Made by a program: the position numbers and the translations under genes
Part shown: positions 53,542-62,082 of the stretch, piece by piece
Position numbering within the stretch: the stretch's first letter is position 1
How the letters are laid out: each line of letters begins with the position of its first letter
Origin: Anaerocaecibacter muris
GTDB taxonomy: Bacteria; Bacillota; Clostridia; Christensenellales; Pumilibacteraceae
Direction: 5' to 3'
Assembly: GCF_943192945.1 (NCBI RefSeq)
Contig: NZ_CALPCE010000001.1
Coordinates: 248,001 to 312,000 of the forward strand
Length of the DNA stretch: 64,000 nt
Notes under the pieces: model-generated
The model's database searches: none
Seen by the model: only the letters and a program-made list of their open reading frames with translations
What the model was told of the DNA's origin: nothing

Positions 53542-54882
53542 ATGGCAAAGAAAATTCAAAAAATTACGGAGGAGCGCAACGTTCCCGACGACATTGTCGA
53601 AAACGCCGCTACTCCCGACGTGATGCCTGACGCAAATACGGTAAACGGCGATAATACAGTTGCACCCGATTTGAACGTCACCGAAAACCCGTCCGCATCC
53701 GTATCGGATTCGACGGTGGCGGAAGCGGTTTTGGAGCAGGAAACAACTGCCGTTGCAAATTCGGTCGCGCTTGACAGCGATCCGATAAACAGACCGATTG
53801 AAGGCGAGCAAAAAAAAGCAGAAGAAGCGTTAGCGGATAGAGTGCGCGTTGTATCGCCCATGAAACTCGTTGTAAAACGTTTTTTCAGATCCAAACTGTC
53901 CGTTATAGGTTTGGCGGTATTTTTGGCAGTACTATTGTTTTCGTTCCTCGGACCTGTTTTTGTACCGTGGGGCGAGAGCGAGGTGGACAGATCGCCCGCT
54001 CAACGTATTCAGTACAACAACATATCCTATACGGCGAACGATCCGAACGACCCTACAAACGAAGATAAAAAATATACATATTACGTTATAGACTTCAACC
54101 AACCGCAGGAGTTGAACGCGCATGCGCCTGCGGGCACATACGGAATAAGAAAAGACGGCACGCGTGCGTTGCATGTTCTCGGAACGGACAGAAGCGGGTA
54201 CGATATATTAGTTCGGCTTATGTACGGCGGACGGTTGTCGCTTTTGTTGAGCTTTTTGGTCGTATTGATTTATACCGTGCTCGGAATTATATTGGGCGGA
54301 CTCGCAGGATACTTCGGCGGGTGGGTAGACATGATTATAATGCGTATAGTCGATATACTCAACTGTATACCGTCTTTGCCCATACTGCTGATTATCGGCG
54401 CGATATTCGACGGATTTATGTACACGACGGGCATTGACGAATCGTTCCGAATTTATTTCATGATGGGCGTGCTTACGTTGTTGAGCTGGCCGGGGACGGC
54501 GCGACTTGTTCGCGGTCAAATTCTGTTCTTGCGCGAACAGGAATATATGGTCGCCGCCGACGCGCTCGGTTTCAGTTCGGGCAGAAAAATATTCAAGCAC
54601 CTTATTCCAAATGTCATGCCGCAGTTGATTGTGTCCATGACGCTCGGACTGGGCGGAACAATCTTGACCGAGGCGTCGTTGAGCTTTTTGGGCTTGGGTG
54701 TTCCGAACACGCTCGCTTCGCTCGGACAAATGGTCAGCCTTGCGACGCAACACACCGAAATTATGGAATTCTATATTTTGGACTGGTTGCCCGCGGGCTT
54801 GATAATAATAATGGCGGTTGTTGCGTTCAACTTTATCGGCGACGGATTGCGCGACGCGCTCGACCCGAAGATGAAGAGGTAG
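53542..54882 (+). CDS. oppC: Oligopeptide ABC transporter permease with acidic N-terminal extension
   Basis: A 446-residue permease of the DppC/OppC type. Core motifs: KLVVKRFFRSKLSVIGLAV, HVLGTDRSGYDILVRLMYGGR and the EAA loop QEYMVAADALGFSSGRKIFKHLIPN. Residues 1-95 are an added, acidic, proline-poor segment (DDIVENAATPDVMPDANTV...) not found in standard OppC (about 300 residues), and a tyrosine-rich extracytoplasmic insert lies at about 145-195. The ATG at 53542 is preferred because the upstream start lies inside oppB. Confidence 0.93.
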   Translation: MAKKIQKITEERNVPDDIVENAATPDVMPDANTVNGDNTVAPDLNVTENPSASVSDSTVAEAVLEQETTAVANSVALDSDPINRPIEGEQKKAEEALADRVRVVSPMKLVVKRFFRSKLSVIGLAVFLAVLLFSFLGPVFVPWGESEVDRSPAQRIQYNNISYTANDPNDPTNEDKKYTYYVIDFNQPQELNAHAPAGTYGIRKDGTRALHVLGTDRSGYDILVRLMYGGRLSLLLSFLVVLIYTVLGIILGGLAGYFGGWVDMIIMRIVDILNCIPSLPILLIIGAIFDGFMYTTGIDESFRIYFMMGVLTLLSWPGTARLVRGQILFLREQEYMVAADALGFSSGRKIFKHLIPNVMPQLIVSMTLGLGGTILTEASLSFLGLGVPNTLASLGQMVSLATQHTEIMEFYILDWLPAGLIIIMAVVAFNFIGDGLRDALDPKMKR

Positions 54883-54889
54883 GTGTCGC

Positions 54890-56659
54890 ATGGCAGAAAA
54901 AAAACCTATAATCGCGCGTGTAAAGGCTTGGTACAGACACTTCACGCATAAAGACGATCCGCATTATATTTCGGGCAAGGAAGCGCGCAGAATATCGCGC
55001 GAAAATCGCAAGACGACGCGCATGTACGAAAAGAAAAAATTGCGCAAAGCGAGCGAAAGCGAATACGTTACCCAAATGCGCGACCCGTCTAATATTTTGG
55101 AAATAGACAATCTTTGCACGTATTTCTTTACCGATGCGGGCGTGTCCAAGGCAGTAGACGGCGTGTCGTTCGATATTCCAAAAAGTTCGGTCGTCGGCGT
55201 TGTCGGCGAGAGCGGTTGCGGAAAATCTGTAACGTCGCTGTCCGTCATGCAACTTGTTCAAGCTCCGCAGGGACAGATAGTCAACGGGTCTATTCGGTTT
55301 AACACGCAGGACTATAAGTCCGACGAAAACGGCAAGCCTATTCCCGTTTGGGAGTATGAGGAAGTAAACGGCGAGCGCGTTATCAAGACCGAACCCGTGC
55401 TCGATAAAAAGGGCAATCCCGTACTTGATAAAGACGGCAAACCCGTAATGAAAAACGTTCAGGCGTTGGACGGCAACGGTTTTCCCGCGTTCGAGCTCGA
55501 AGATAAAGTTTTCGACATTACAAAAATGCCTACAAATGCGATGCGGCGTATTCGCGGCAAGGAAATCGCAATGATCTTCCAAGAGCCGATGACCAGCCTT
55601 AATCCGCTGTTCACGATAGGCAATCAGTTGGACGAAGTCGTTTTGCTCCACACCCCTGGGGCGGATAAAGCGCTTGCAAAAAAGCGCACGCTCGAAATGT
55701 TGGGGCTTGTCGGCATAGCTATGCCCGACATTGTTTACAAAAGCTATCCGCACGAGTTGTCGGGCGGTATGCGTCAGCGCGTTATGATTGCCATGGCGCT
55801 CGCTTGCAATCCCAAATTGATAGTAGCGGACGAGCCGACCACCGCGCTCGACGTGACAATACAAGCCCAAGTTTTGGACTTGCTCAAAGAAATCAAAGAC
55901 AAAATCAACGGGTCTATCATGCTTATTACGCACGATTTGGGCGTTATTGCGGGCATGGCGGATTACGTTGTCGTTATGTATGCGGGACGCGTAATAGAAA
56001 AAGGCACTGTCGAGGACATTTTCGATATGCCGTTGCACCCTTATACGATAGGACTTCAAAAAAGCAAGCCCGTTATCAACAAGGATACGGATTGGCTGTA
56101 CAGCATAAAAGGTCAGGTGCCTAATCCGATTGATATGCCCAAATACTGCTATTTTAAAGACCGTTGCGAGGAGTGTAAAGAGTGCTGTGAAGGCGAGTAT
56201 CCGCCGCTTGTTCAAGTAACGCCCACGCACAGCGTGTCGTGCTATTTGGCTAAAGAAAAAATGGCGGAAATTGAGTCGAAGAAAAAAGCCGAAGCGGAGC
56301 GCGCGGCAAGCAGTCAAACTGTTGAGGAAGTCGCCGAACCGATTGCCGAAGAACCTGCGCCGCAAAGCGAACCCGTCGCGGAGCAAGCCGAAAAATCGGT
56401 GAAGGCCAAAAAATCGAAATCGACGGCAACAGCAAAGTCAAAATCGGCAAAATCCGATACGACCGCAACAGACGCGTCAAACGCGAAAAAGAAGACGGCG
56501 ACAAAAAAGCCCGCGACTAAAAAAGATATAAACGGAGGCGCGGCTAAAACGGCTTCCGTTGCAAAAAAGACGGGCACTGCGGCAAGTAAATCTACATCGG
56601 CAAAGAAACCCGCGGCAAAAAAATCGACGGCAAAACCGAGCGCAAAGGAGAATAAATAA
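54890..56659 (+). CDS. oppD: Oligopeptide ABC transporter ATPase OppD with insert and Lys/Ala-rich tail
   Basis: A 589-residue ATPase; typical OppD is 330-350. Walker A GESGCGKS (106-113), signature LSGGMRQR (290-297), Walker B LIVADEPTT and the C-terminal oligo-transporter segment with Cys-rich YCYFKDRCEECKECCEGEYPP are intact. Additions: a basic N-terminal 65 residues, a 55-residue insert (about 143-200) with tandem DENGKP / DKKGNPV / DKDGKPV units between Walker A and the Q-loop, and a 130-residue tail (459-589), first acidic, then Lys/Ala/Ser/Thr-rich like histone H1. It powers peptide import. Its stop overlaps oppF (TAATG). Confidence 0.95.
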   Translation: MAEKKPIIARVKAWYRHFTHKDDPHYISGKEARRISRENRKTTRMYEKKKLRKASESEYVTQMRDPSNILEIDNLCTYFFTDAGVSKAVDGVSFDIPKSSVVGVVGESGCGKSVTSLSVMQLVQAPQGQIVNGSIRFNTQDYKSDENGKPIPVWEYEEVNGERVIKTEPVLDKKGNPVLDKDGKPVMKNVQALDGNGFPAFELEDKVFDITKMPTNAMRRIRGKEIAMIFQEPMTSLNPLFTIGNQLDEVVLLHTPGADKALAKKRTLEMLGLVGIAMPDIVYKSYPHELSGGMRQRVMIAMALACNPKLIVADEPTTALDVTIQAQVLDLLKEIKDKINGSIMLITHDLGVIAGMADYVVVMYAGRVIEKGTVEDIFDMPLHPYTIGLQKSKPVINKDTDWLYSIKGQVPNPIDMPKYCYFKDRCEECKECCEGEYPPLVQVTPTHSVSCYLAKEKMAEIESKKKAEAERAASSQTVEEVAEPIAEEPAPQSEPVAEQAEKSVKAKKSKSTATAKSKSAKSDTTATDASNAKKKTATKKPATKKDINGGAAKTASVAKKTGTAASKSTSAKKPAAKKSTAKPSAKENK

Positions 56660-57930
56660 TGTCAGAAGAATTATATACTCCCGAAACGGCGGAGAATACA
56701 GTCGATACGCCTGAAAACGGCGATAATGCAGTTGTTTCGGAAACGCCCGACGCACAAGATAACGGCAATATTATTCTCGAAGTAAGGAATTTAAAAAAGT
56801 ATTTTCTCACTAAAAAAGAGTGGAAAATAGTAAAGCAATTAGTGCCGGACGTCGGCGAAACTTCTGAAAATACGAATAGCGACGAAACGTCGCGAGCCGA
56901 TGCGACAGCGGAACAGGGTATCGAAGAACCGACAGCGGAATTGAACGCGGTCGAGCAAGAACCCAAGGTCGTTGACGTACAGAGCGAAGCGAACAAAACT
57001 CAAAAGTACACGCATAAGATAGTGCGCGAAAAAACTTTTGTAAAAGCCGTGAACGGAGTCAGTTTTAATATGACTTACGGCGAAACGCTGGGCATAGTCG
57101 GCGAAAGCGGTTGCGGTAAGAGTACTATGGGCAGAAGCGTTTTACGCTTGCACCCTATAACGGAAGGCAACGTTATTTTCGAGGGAACCGATATTACTCG
57201 ACTTAAATCGAGCGAAATGCGCAAGTTCCGCACGAAAATGCAAATAATATTTCAGGATCCGTACAGCAGTCTGCCGCCGCGTAGTCCCGTAGGGGAAATT
57301 ATAGGCGAAGCGGTCAAAGTGCATAAAATAGTGCCTAAAAGCGAATACCGCGATTACGTCATAGATATAATGCGCAAGTGCGGACTGCAAGACTTTTACT
57401 TCGACCGTTATCCGCACGAGTTTTCGGGCGGTCAGCGTCAGCGTATTTGCATAGCGCGCGCGCTTGCCGTCAAGCCCAAGTTTGTAGTTTGCGACGAGCC
57501 TGTGTCCGCGCTTGACGTGTCGATACAAGCGCAGGTCATTAACCTGTTGAAAGAGCTTCAACGCGATATGAACCTTACGTACCTGTTTATATCGCACGAT
57601 TTGAGCGTTGTTCAGCATATTTCGGACAGAGTGGGCGTTATGTATCTCGGCAGTTTTGTCGAGTTGGGCAGTAAACGCGATATTTTCGATAAGCCTATGC
57701 ACCCTTACACTCACGCTTTGCTGTCTGCCGTGCCTGTGCCCGATCCGCACTACAAAGGCAATCGCATTGTATTGCACGGCGATATTCCCAGTCCGGCGCA
57801 CCCGCCCGAGGGTTGTAAATTTCACACGCGCTGTTCGCGCTGTATGGAAATTTGCAAGCACGTCGAGCCTAAATTCAAGGATTACGGCGACGGGCACATG
57901 TGCGCTTGCCACTTATATCCGCAGGATTAA
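56659..57930 (+). CDS. oppF: Oligopeptide ABC transporter ATPase OppF with acidic insert
   Basis: A 423-residue ATPase with Walker A GESGCGKS (148-155), IIFQDPYSSLPPR, signature FSGGQRQR, Walker B FVVCDEPVSALD, H-loop FISHDL and the C-terminal CKFHTRCSRCMEIC segment. Unlike normal OppF (about 320 residues) it has an acidic N-terminal leader (1-37) and a Glu/Thr/Asp-rich insert of about 60 residues (62-118) within the first beta-sheet. With OppD it forms the nucleotide-binding pair of the peptide importer. Confidence 0.95.
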   Translation: MSEELYTPETAENTVDTPENGDNAVVSETPDAQDNGNIILEVRNLKKYFLTKKEWKIVKQLVPDVGETSENTNSDETSRADATAEQGIEEPTAELNAVEQEPKVVDVQSEANKTQKYTHKIVREKTFVKAVNGVSFNMTYGETLGIVGESGCGKSTMGRSVLRLHPITEGNVIFEGTDITRLKSSEMRKFRTKMQIIFQDPYSSLPPRSPVGEIIGEAVKVHKIVPKSEYRDYVIDIMRKCGLQDFYFDRYPHEFSGGQRQRICIARALAVKPKFVVCDEPVSALDVSIQAQVINLLKELQRDMNLTYLFISHDLSVVQHISDRVGVMYLGSFVELGSKRDIFDKPMHPYTHALLSAVPVPDPHYKGNRIVLHGDIPSPAHPPEGCKFHTRCSRCMEICKHVEPKFKDYGDGHMCACHLYPQD

Positions 57931-57935
57931 AAAAA

Positions 57936-58208
57936 ATGTTCGGAAAGAACAAAAAGAAAAAACATTATGATGACGACGACGGCAGAACTATCGTAAACAT
58001 GAACGTGGACGGTATGCCGTGGTATCAGCCTCACGCCGATAAGAACAAAAAGGTTAGCGAGGAGGATAAGCCCACGCGCAAGGAAACTTGGGCAATGGTG
58101 AAGGCATGGTTTGCCGCTTACGCGCCCAGAATTTTGGCTGTGCTTATAGGTTTCGGGCTTACGATTGGTATAATAGTTTGTTGGCTTAACGGTTGGTTCG
58201 TTAATTAA
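57936..58208 (+). CDS. Small single-pass membrane protein at the end of the opp operon
   Basis: A 90-residue protein: basic start (MFGKNKKKKHYDDDD), the motif NMNVDGMPWYQP, a charged linker and one C-terminal helix (about 66-86). I do not recognise it. It begins 5 bases after oppF and ends just before the operon terminator, so it is co-transcribed with the transporter and could be an accessory subunit. The ATG at 57936 is preferred to an upstream start that lies inside oppF. Confidence 0.75.
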   Translation: MFGKNKKKKHYDDDDGRTIVNMNVDGMPWYQPHADKNKKVSEEDKPTRKETWAMVKAWFAAYAPRILAVLIGFGLTIGIIVCWLNGWFVN

Positions 58209-58218
58209 AAGTTTATTG

Positions 58219-58250
58219 TCGGCGCGCTTTGTCGCGCCGATTGTTTTGTT
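58219..58250 (+). terminator. Intrinsic terminator of the opp operon
   Basis: TCGGCGCG (58219-58226), loop CTTTGT, CGCGCCGA (58233-58240), then TTGTTTTGTT. Confidence 0.93.
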
Positions 58251-58299
58251 AAGATTTTATTTAATATCGATTATAATACGATAAAGCAAGGGGCGGCGA

Positions 58300-58425
58300 A
58301 TGTTTCCTTACAACAGAGTTATCATAGTAGGCAACAGCGGTTCGGGTAAATCGACTTTGGCGCGCGAAATGGGCGAGCGGTTCGGCTTGCCCGTTGTTCA
58401 TTTGGATAAATTGTTTTGTGTTTAA
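58300..58425 (+). pseudogene. N-terminal fragment of a P-loop kinase (topology-modulation / FlaR type)
   Basis: A 41-residue reading frame: [21 protein letters not shown] then [12 protein letters not shown], followed by CV and a stop. This is the Walker A and first beta-alpha units of the adenylate-kinase-like FlaR family (normally about 170 residues); nothing of the remainder is found downstream before the next promoter. A TATAAT at 58272-58277 suggests it may still be transcribed. It is best read as a deletion remnant. Confidence 0.7.
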
Positions 58426-58459
58426 AATTTTCTCAATTACAGTCGGCAGGGCAAAGGTC

Positions 58460-58488
58460 TTGACAATATTGTCGAATTATTGTAAAAT
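58460..58488 (+). promoter_or_regulatory. Sigma-A promoter of the hydrolase gene
   Basis: TTGACA (58460-58465), 17 bases, TAAAAT (58483-58488); AGGAAG and the ATG at 58512 follow. Confidence 0.82.
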
Positions 58489-58511
58489 ACTAAAAAGGAA
58501 GAACAAGTTTT

Positions 58512-59579
58512 ATGGATAAAGACACCGAAAAAATGCGCGACGGCGCTACACAATGCAATAATACCGCCGAGTACATCAACGGCGAAATTTCGAGCTTGAC
58601 AAAACAAGACCAAAAGGAACTTTCGAGTTTGGAAAAATGGAAGCGCAAACGCACCGTTCGCAATGCGAAGTTGTTGTTTCGAGCGATTGACGTGCTTTTT
58701 AAAAAAGCGCAAAATTCTTGCCCGTATGTGGACAAAGATAACGCAAAGTCTATACACTGCATAAAAGATATTGTTTACGACGAAGCGCACGCCGAGGTGT
58801 GCAAATTCGATTTTTACAGGAAAAAAACGGGTGGGAAATTGCCTGCCGTAATTCTTATTCACGGCGGCGGATTTATTGCGGGCGATAAAAAATACAGGAG
58901 AGGCAGAGCGCAGTATTTCGCACTAAACGGATTTGCTGTTTTTTGCATAAATTACGGGCTTGCGCCGGACTTTACTTTTCCGGAGCCGCTTATTCACATT
59001 GTCACCGCGGCAAATTATATTTACGACAATGCCGAAAAATACAACATAGACATCGGTAAAATTTTCGTGGACGGCGACAGCGCCGGCGGATATTATGCGG
59101 CTATGCTTTCCGCATTTAATTGCAATGATAAATTAAAAGAGGTGTTCGGTTGCGCGCCCAAGTTCCGTATTTTCGGCGCGCTGTATAATTGCGGCGTATA
59201 CGATATGCAGACCGTTATCGATACCAAATATCCGTTCGACATTGCTGACGGCGTTATTTTGAGCCTGACGGGCGTGCGGAGTTCGGACTTCGAGAGCTAT
59301 GAACATAAAGACTATTGCGTGCCGATTGAATTTGTGTCCGCCGACTATCCGCCGACTTTTTTGATTTATTCGGATAACGATACTTTTTGTAAAGGACAGG
59401 GGAATAAAATGCTCGCCGCGCTTGATTCCGTCGGCGTGTATTGCGAACATTACGTCGCTCGGCACTCTACGTCAAATCACTGTTTTTCGCTTACGTGGAC
59501 GGGCGAGGACGCGTCGGTCGCTAACGAGTTGATGATGTCTTTTGCAAAGCGTCTTGCTGCGGACAAAATCAAGCTGTAA
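58512..59579 (+). CDS. Alpha/beta hydrolase, HSL-type esterase
   Basis: A 355-residue carboxylesterase-like enzyme. The oxyanion motif HGGGF (His117-Gly120) and nucleophile elbow GDSAGG (Ser190) place it in the hormone-sensitive-lipase group; a late HSTSNHCFSL segment carries the likely catalytic His. No signal peptide is present, and residues 1-70 are a charged helical extension. The substrate is unknown; small acyl esters or acetylated sugars are typical for the family. It stands alone behind its own promoter. Confidence 0.88.
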   Translation: MDKDTEKMRDGATQCNNTAEYINGEISSLTKQDQKELSSLEKWKRKRTVRNAKLLFRAIDVLFKKAQNSCPYVDKDNAKSIHCIKDIVYDEAHAEVCKFDFYRKKTGGKLPAVILIHGGGFIAGDKKYRRGRAQYFALNGFAVFCINYGLAPDFTFPEPLIHIVTAANYIYDNAEKYNIDIGKIFVDGDSAGGYYAAMLSAFNCNDKLKEVFGCAPKFRIFGALYNCGVYDMQTVIDTKYPFDIADGVILSLTGVRSSDFESYEHKDYCVPIEFVSADYPPTFLIYSDNDTFCKGQGNKMLAALDSVGVYCEHYVARHSTSNHCFSLTWTGEDASVANELMMSFAKRLAADKIKL

Positions 59580-59631
59580 ACGGAAACGCGGTGTAAATCG
59601 CCAACAACATATAAATCGCCGCGATAAAGGC

Positions 59632-59660
59632 TTGCTTTTGCTTTATTAAAGTTGTATAAT
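59632..59660 (+). promoter_or_regulatory. Sigma-A promoter of the O-antigen-ligase-type gene
   Basis: TTGCTT (59632-59637), 17 bases, TATAAT (59655-59660). Transcription should start within a base or so of the ATG at 59668, so the message is probably leaderless. Confidence 0.72.
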
Positions 59661-59667
59661 AATCGAG

Positions 59668-61170
59668 ATGAGAGAAAAGTTCCGAAAAATAGTGGAAAGC
59701 CCCGTCGGCGTTCGCTTGGATAAATTTTGCAATTCTGTGTGGTACATCATAGCGATAGGCTCGGTGTGCGTGCTTTGTCACTCCTTGGATATACCTGTCG
59801 TCGGCGCGGCGTTATTGACGGTGTTGCTTGTTCCTGCACTGCTGTTTTGCAAAAATTCGTTTGTTCTTGTACCTTTTTTAATGATGTGCGCCTTTGTTTT
59901 GTCCGAGGAAACAAAACCCGATACGGGATATTATAATACGCCGTTGCGCATTTCTGTTTTATGTATAGCTCTTGCAATTATTATTACGGCATTGTTGTTT
60001 AATTTAATTTATTACGGAAAATGGAAATATATTTTTAAAAAAGCTTATTTTTCGGCGTCGTTGTCGTTGATGTCGGGCGCTTTATTGATTGGCGGTATCG
60101 GTGCGTCTACTTTTACGTTTAGCGGCGTCGGTACGGCTATTTCTATCGCTATTGCGTCTTTTTTACCTTATTCGCTTATGATTAACTGCGGCATATACGA
60201 AGGTAAAAAAACAGTCGATTATTTTTCGTGGACGTTAATCACTGCCGCGGCGGTAATCGCACTCGGATTTTTACAGCAATTCGTCAGAAACGATTTCATT
60301 TTTGAAATGAGCGCGGTTAAGGATTTTCTGAAACTCGGATATGTCGGTCCGAATACGGGCGCGACGATAGTGACAATGGCTATACCCGTAACTTTTTATT
60401 TTGTTTATAATTATAAGCACGGATATTTATTTATGCTGTTGGTTGCATTGGAACTTTTTGTTGTAATAGTAACGTATTCGCGTGCTTCGCTGGTCGTTGC
60501 CTTACCGGGAACGGTCATAGTATCGATTGCATTGTGTTTTAAAAAGAAATCCGGAAGATTAGGTTATCTTATTACTTTCGGTTTGTGCGTGATTGCCGTG
60601 GCTGTTATAGCAATAGTATTTAGAAATTATATTATCGATAAGCTAACTGCACTTTTTGCGGGTAACGTAACGGGAAGCGGAAGAACTAATCTGTGGAAGA
60701 GCGGATTTGACGCTTGGTGCAAAACGCCCATATTCGGAATAGGAATTTGGTTTTTGCGTATCGACGGCGCGCATTGGTATTATTCTTTTCACTGTACGCC
60801 TTTGACTTATCTGTTTTGCGGCGGTGTTGTCGGGCTTGCCGCATATCTATATCACAGATATAAAACCGTGCGGATCGTGTTTTCGGCAAAACTGACTTCC
60901 GAACGAGTGTTTGTCGCCTTGACTATGCTTGCAATGCTTTGTAACGCATTGCTTGATATTGCCATGACGTCGCCGACGCATTTGCTGTATTACGGAATAA
61001 TGCTCGCGCTTATGGAGTGCGACGTTAGGAAAATAAAATCACAAAGTGCGGTGCAAACTACCGCTGAACAGGTTGAGAAAAATTTGAACGCCGTCAATCT
61101 CGAAATTTCGAGCGACGGCGAAACAAACACTGAAAATCATAGCGAGGAATTTAATAATGAGCGCGTGTAA
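59668..61170 (+). CDS. O-antigen ligase / polysaccharide polymerase family membrane protein
   Basis: A 500-residue protein with about 11-12 membrane helices. The family pattern is seen in GYVGPNTGATIVTMAIPV, the TYSRASLVVAL motif before the large loop, and SGRTNLWKSGFDAWCKTPIFGIGI, typical of Wzy/WaaL-type enzymes that polymerise or ligate lipid-linked glycans. The C-terminal 45 residues are soluble and Glu/Asn-rich. In a Gram-positive cell it probably serves a surface polysaccharide, but no glycosyltransferases are next to it. The 3' end overlaps the next gene by 14 bases. Confidence 0.86.
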   Translation: MREKFRKIVESPVGVRLDKFCNSVWYIIAIGSVCVLCHSLDIPVVGAALLTVLLVPALLFCKNSFVLVPFLMMCAFVLSEETKPDTGYYNTPLRISVLCIALAIIITALLFNLIYYGKWKYIFKKAYFSASLSLMSGALLIGGIGASTFTFSGVGTAISIAIASFLPYSLMINCGIYEGKKTVDYFSWTLITAAAVIALGFLQQFVRNDFIFEMSAVKDFLKLGYVGPNTGATIVTMAIPVTFYFVYNYKHGYLFMLLVALELFVVIVTYSRASLVVALPGTVIVSIALCFKKKSGRLGYLITFGLCVIAVAVIAIVFRNYIIDKLTALFAGNVTGSGRTNLWKSGFDAWCKTPIFGIGIWFLRIDGAHWYYSFHCTPLTYLFCGGVVGLAAYLYHRYKTVRIVFSAKLTSERVFVALTMLAMLCNALLDIAMTSPTHLLYYGIMLALMECDVRKIKSQSAVQTTAEQVEKNLNAVNLEISSDGETNTENHSEEFNNERV

Positions 61171-61993
61171 CCACAACTGCGAGAGTTGTAAAGAAAAATG
61201 CGACGCACCGCAACAGGAACAGCCGCACGAATTGTCGCGCATTAAGCGCGTTATAGCCGTTGTAAGCGGCAAGGGCGGGGTCGGCAAATCGTCTGTAACG
61301 GCGTTGCTTGCGTCGGCAATGCGCGGCAAAGGCTATAACTGTGCCGTGCTGGACGCGGATATTACGGGCGCGTCGATACCTAAAATGTTCGGCGTAAACG
61401 GCGGACTTAACGGCGACGGCACCGGGATATTTCCCGCACAGGCGAAGTCGGGTATAAAACTGGTATCGTCTAATCTGCTGCTCGAACACGAAACCGATCC
61501 CGTGGTTTGGCGCGGTCCTATAATAGCGGGCATGGTTAAACAGTTTTGGACGGACGTAATTTGGGGCGACGTTGATTATATGTTTATCGATTGTCCGCCG
61601 GGAACGGGCGACGTGCCGTTGACTGTATTTCAGTCGATAAAAATCGACGGCATAGTAGTCGTAACTACGCCGCAAGAGCTTGTTTCCATGATAGTCGAAA
61701 AAGCGGTCAACATGGCTAACATGATGAAAATTCCCGTGTTGGGCATTGTGGAAAATATGAGTTATGTTCTGTGTCCGCACTGTAACGATAGAATCGACGT
61801 TTTCGGCACGGGTAAAGCGGTTAAGGAAGTTTCGCAAAAATTCGGCTTGCCGTTGCTTGCCGAAATCCCTTACGATAAGGGCATTGTAAAAGCGGCGGAC
61901 GAAGGCAAAATCGACGAATGCGATAAGAAGTATATCGCATCCGCCGTCGATATTTTGGAAAGCGGTTTGCCTGTGTCAAAGCACACTGACTGA
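61157..61993 (+). CDS. mrp: Mrp/NBP35 family iron-sulfur carrier ATPase
   Basis: A 278-residue P-loop protein of the Mrp/NBP35 group that carries [4Fe-4S] clusters to target proteins. It has an N-terminal Cys cluster (CNHNCESCKEKC), the deviant Walker A SGKGGVGKSSV, VLDADITGASIPKMFG, IDCPPGTGDVPLTV and the cluster-binding CPHC near residue 212. Overlap with the preceding polymerase gene suggests read-through, though the functions appear unrelated. Confidence 0.93.
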   Translation: MSACNHNCESCKEKCDAPQQEQPHELSRIKRVIAVVSGKGGVGKSSVTALLASAMRGKGYNCAVLDADITGASIPKMFGVNGGLNGDGTGIFPAQAKSGIKLVSSNLLLEHETDPVVWRGPIIAGMVKQFWTDVIWGDVDYMFIDCPPGTGDVPLTVFQSIKIDGIVVVTTPQELVSMIVEKAVNMANMMKIPVLGIVENMSYVLCPHCNDRIDVFGTGKAVKEVSQKFGLPLLAEIPYDKGIVKAADEGKIDECDKKYIASAVDILESGLPVSKHTD

Positions 61994-62007
61994 TTGCATA
62001 AAAAAAT

Positions 62008-62082
62008 AAAAGCTCGATAAATGAAATGCGCCCAAAAGTTAGACAAAACTAACGGATGTGTATTTCACTAGTCGGGCTTTTT
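62008..62082. repeat. Nested-stem element, bidirectional terminator with IS3-like core
   Basis: Three nested stems: AAAAGCTCGA (62008-62017) with TCGGGCTTTT (62072-62081); TGAAAT (62022-62027) with ATTTCA (62062-62067); GTTAG (62038-62042) with CTAAC (62049-62053). The outer stem with its A and T runs can terminate both mrp and the convergent glycosylase gene. The core AAAAGTTAGACAAAACTAAC with TG...CA ends resembles the terminal hairpin of IS3-family elements and may be a remnant. Confidence 0.55.

Noticed and set aside
58300-58425. Complete small kinase
   Set aside because: Only the Walker A part is present; the lid, Walker B and base-binding parts are missing.
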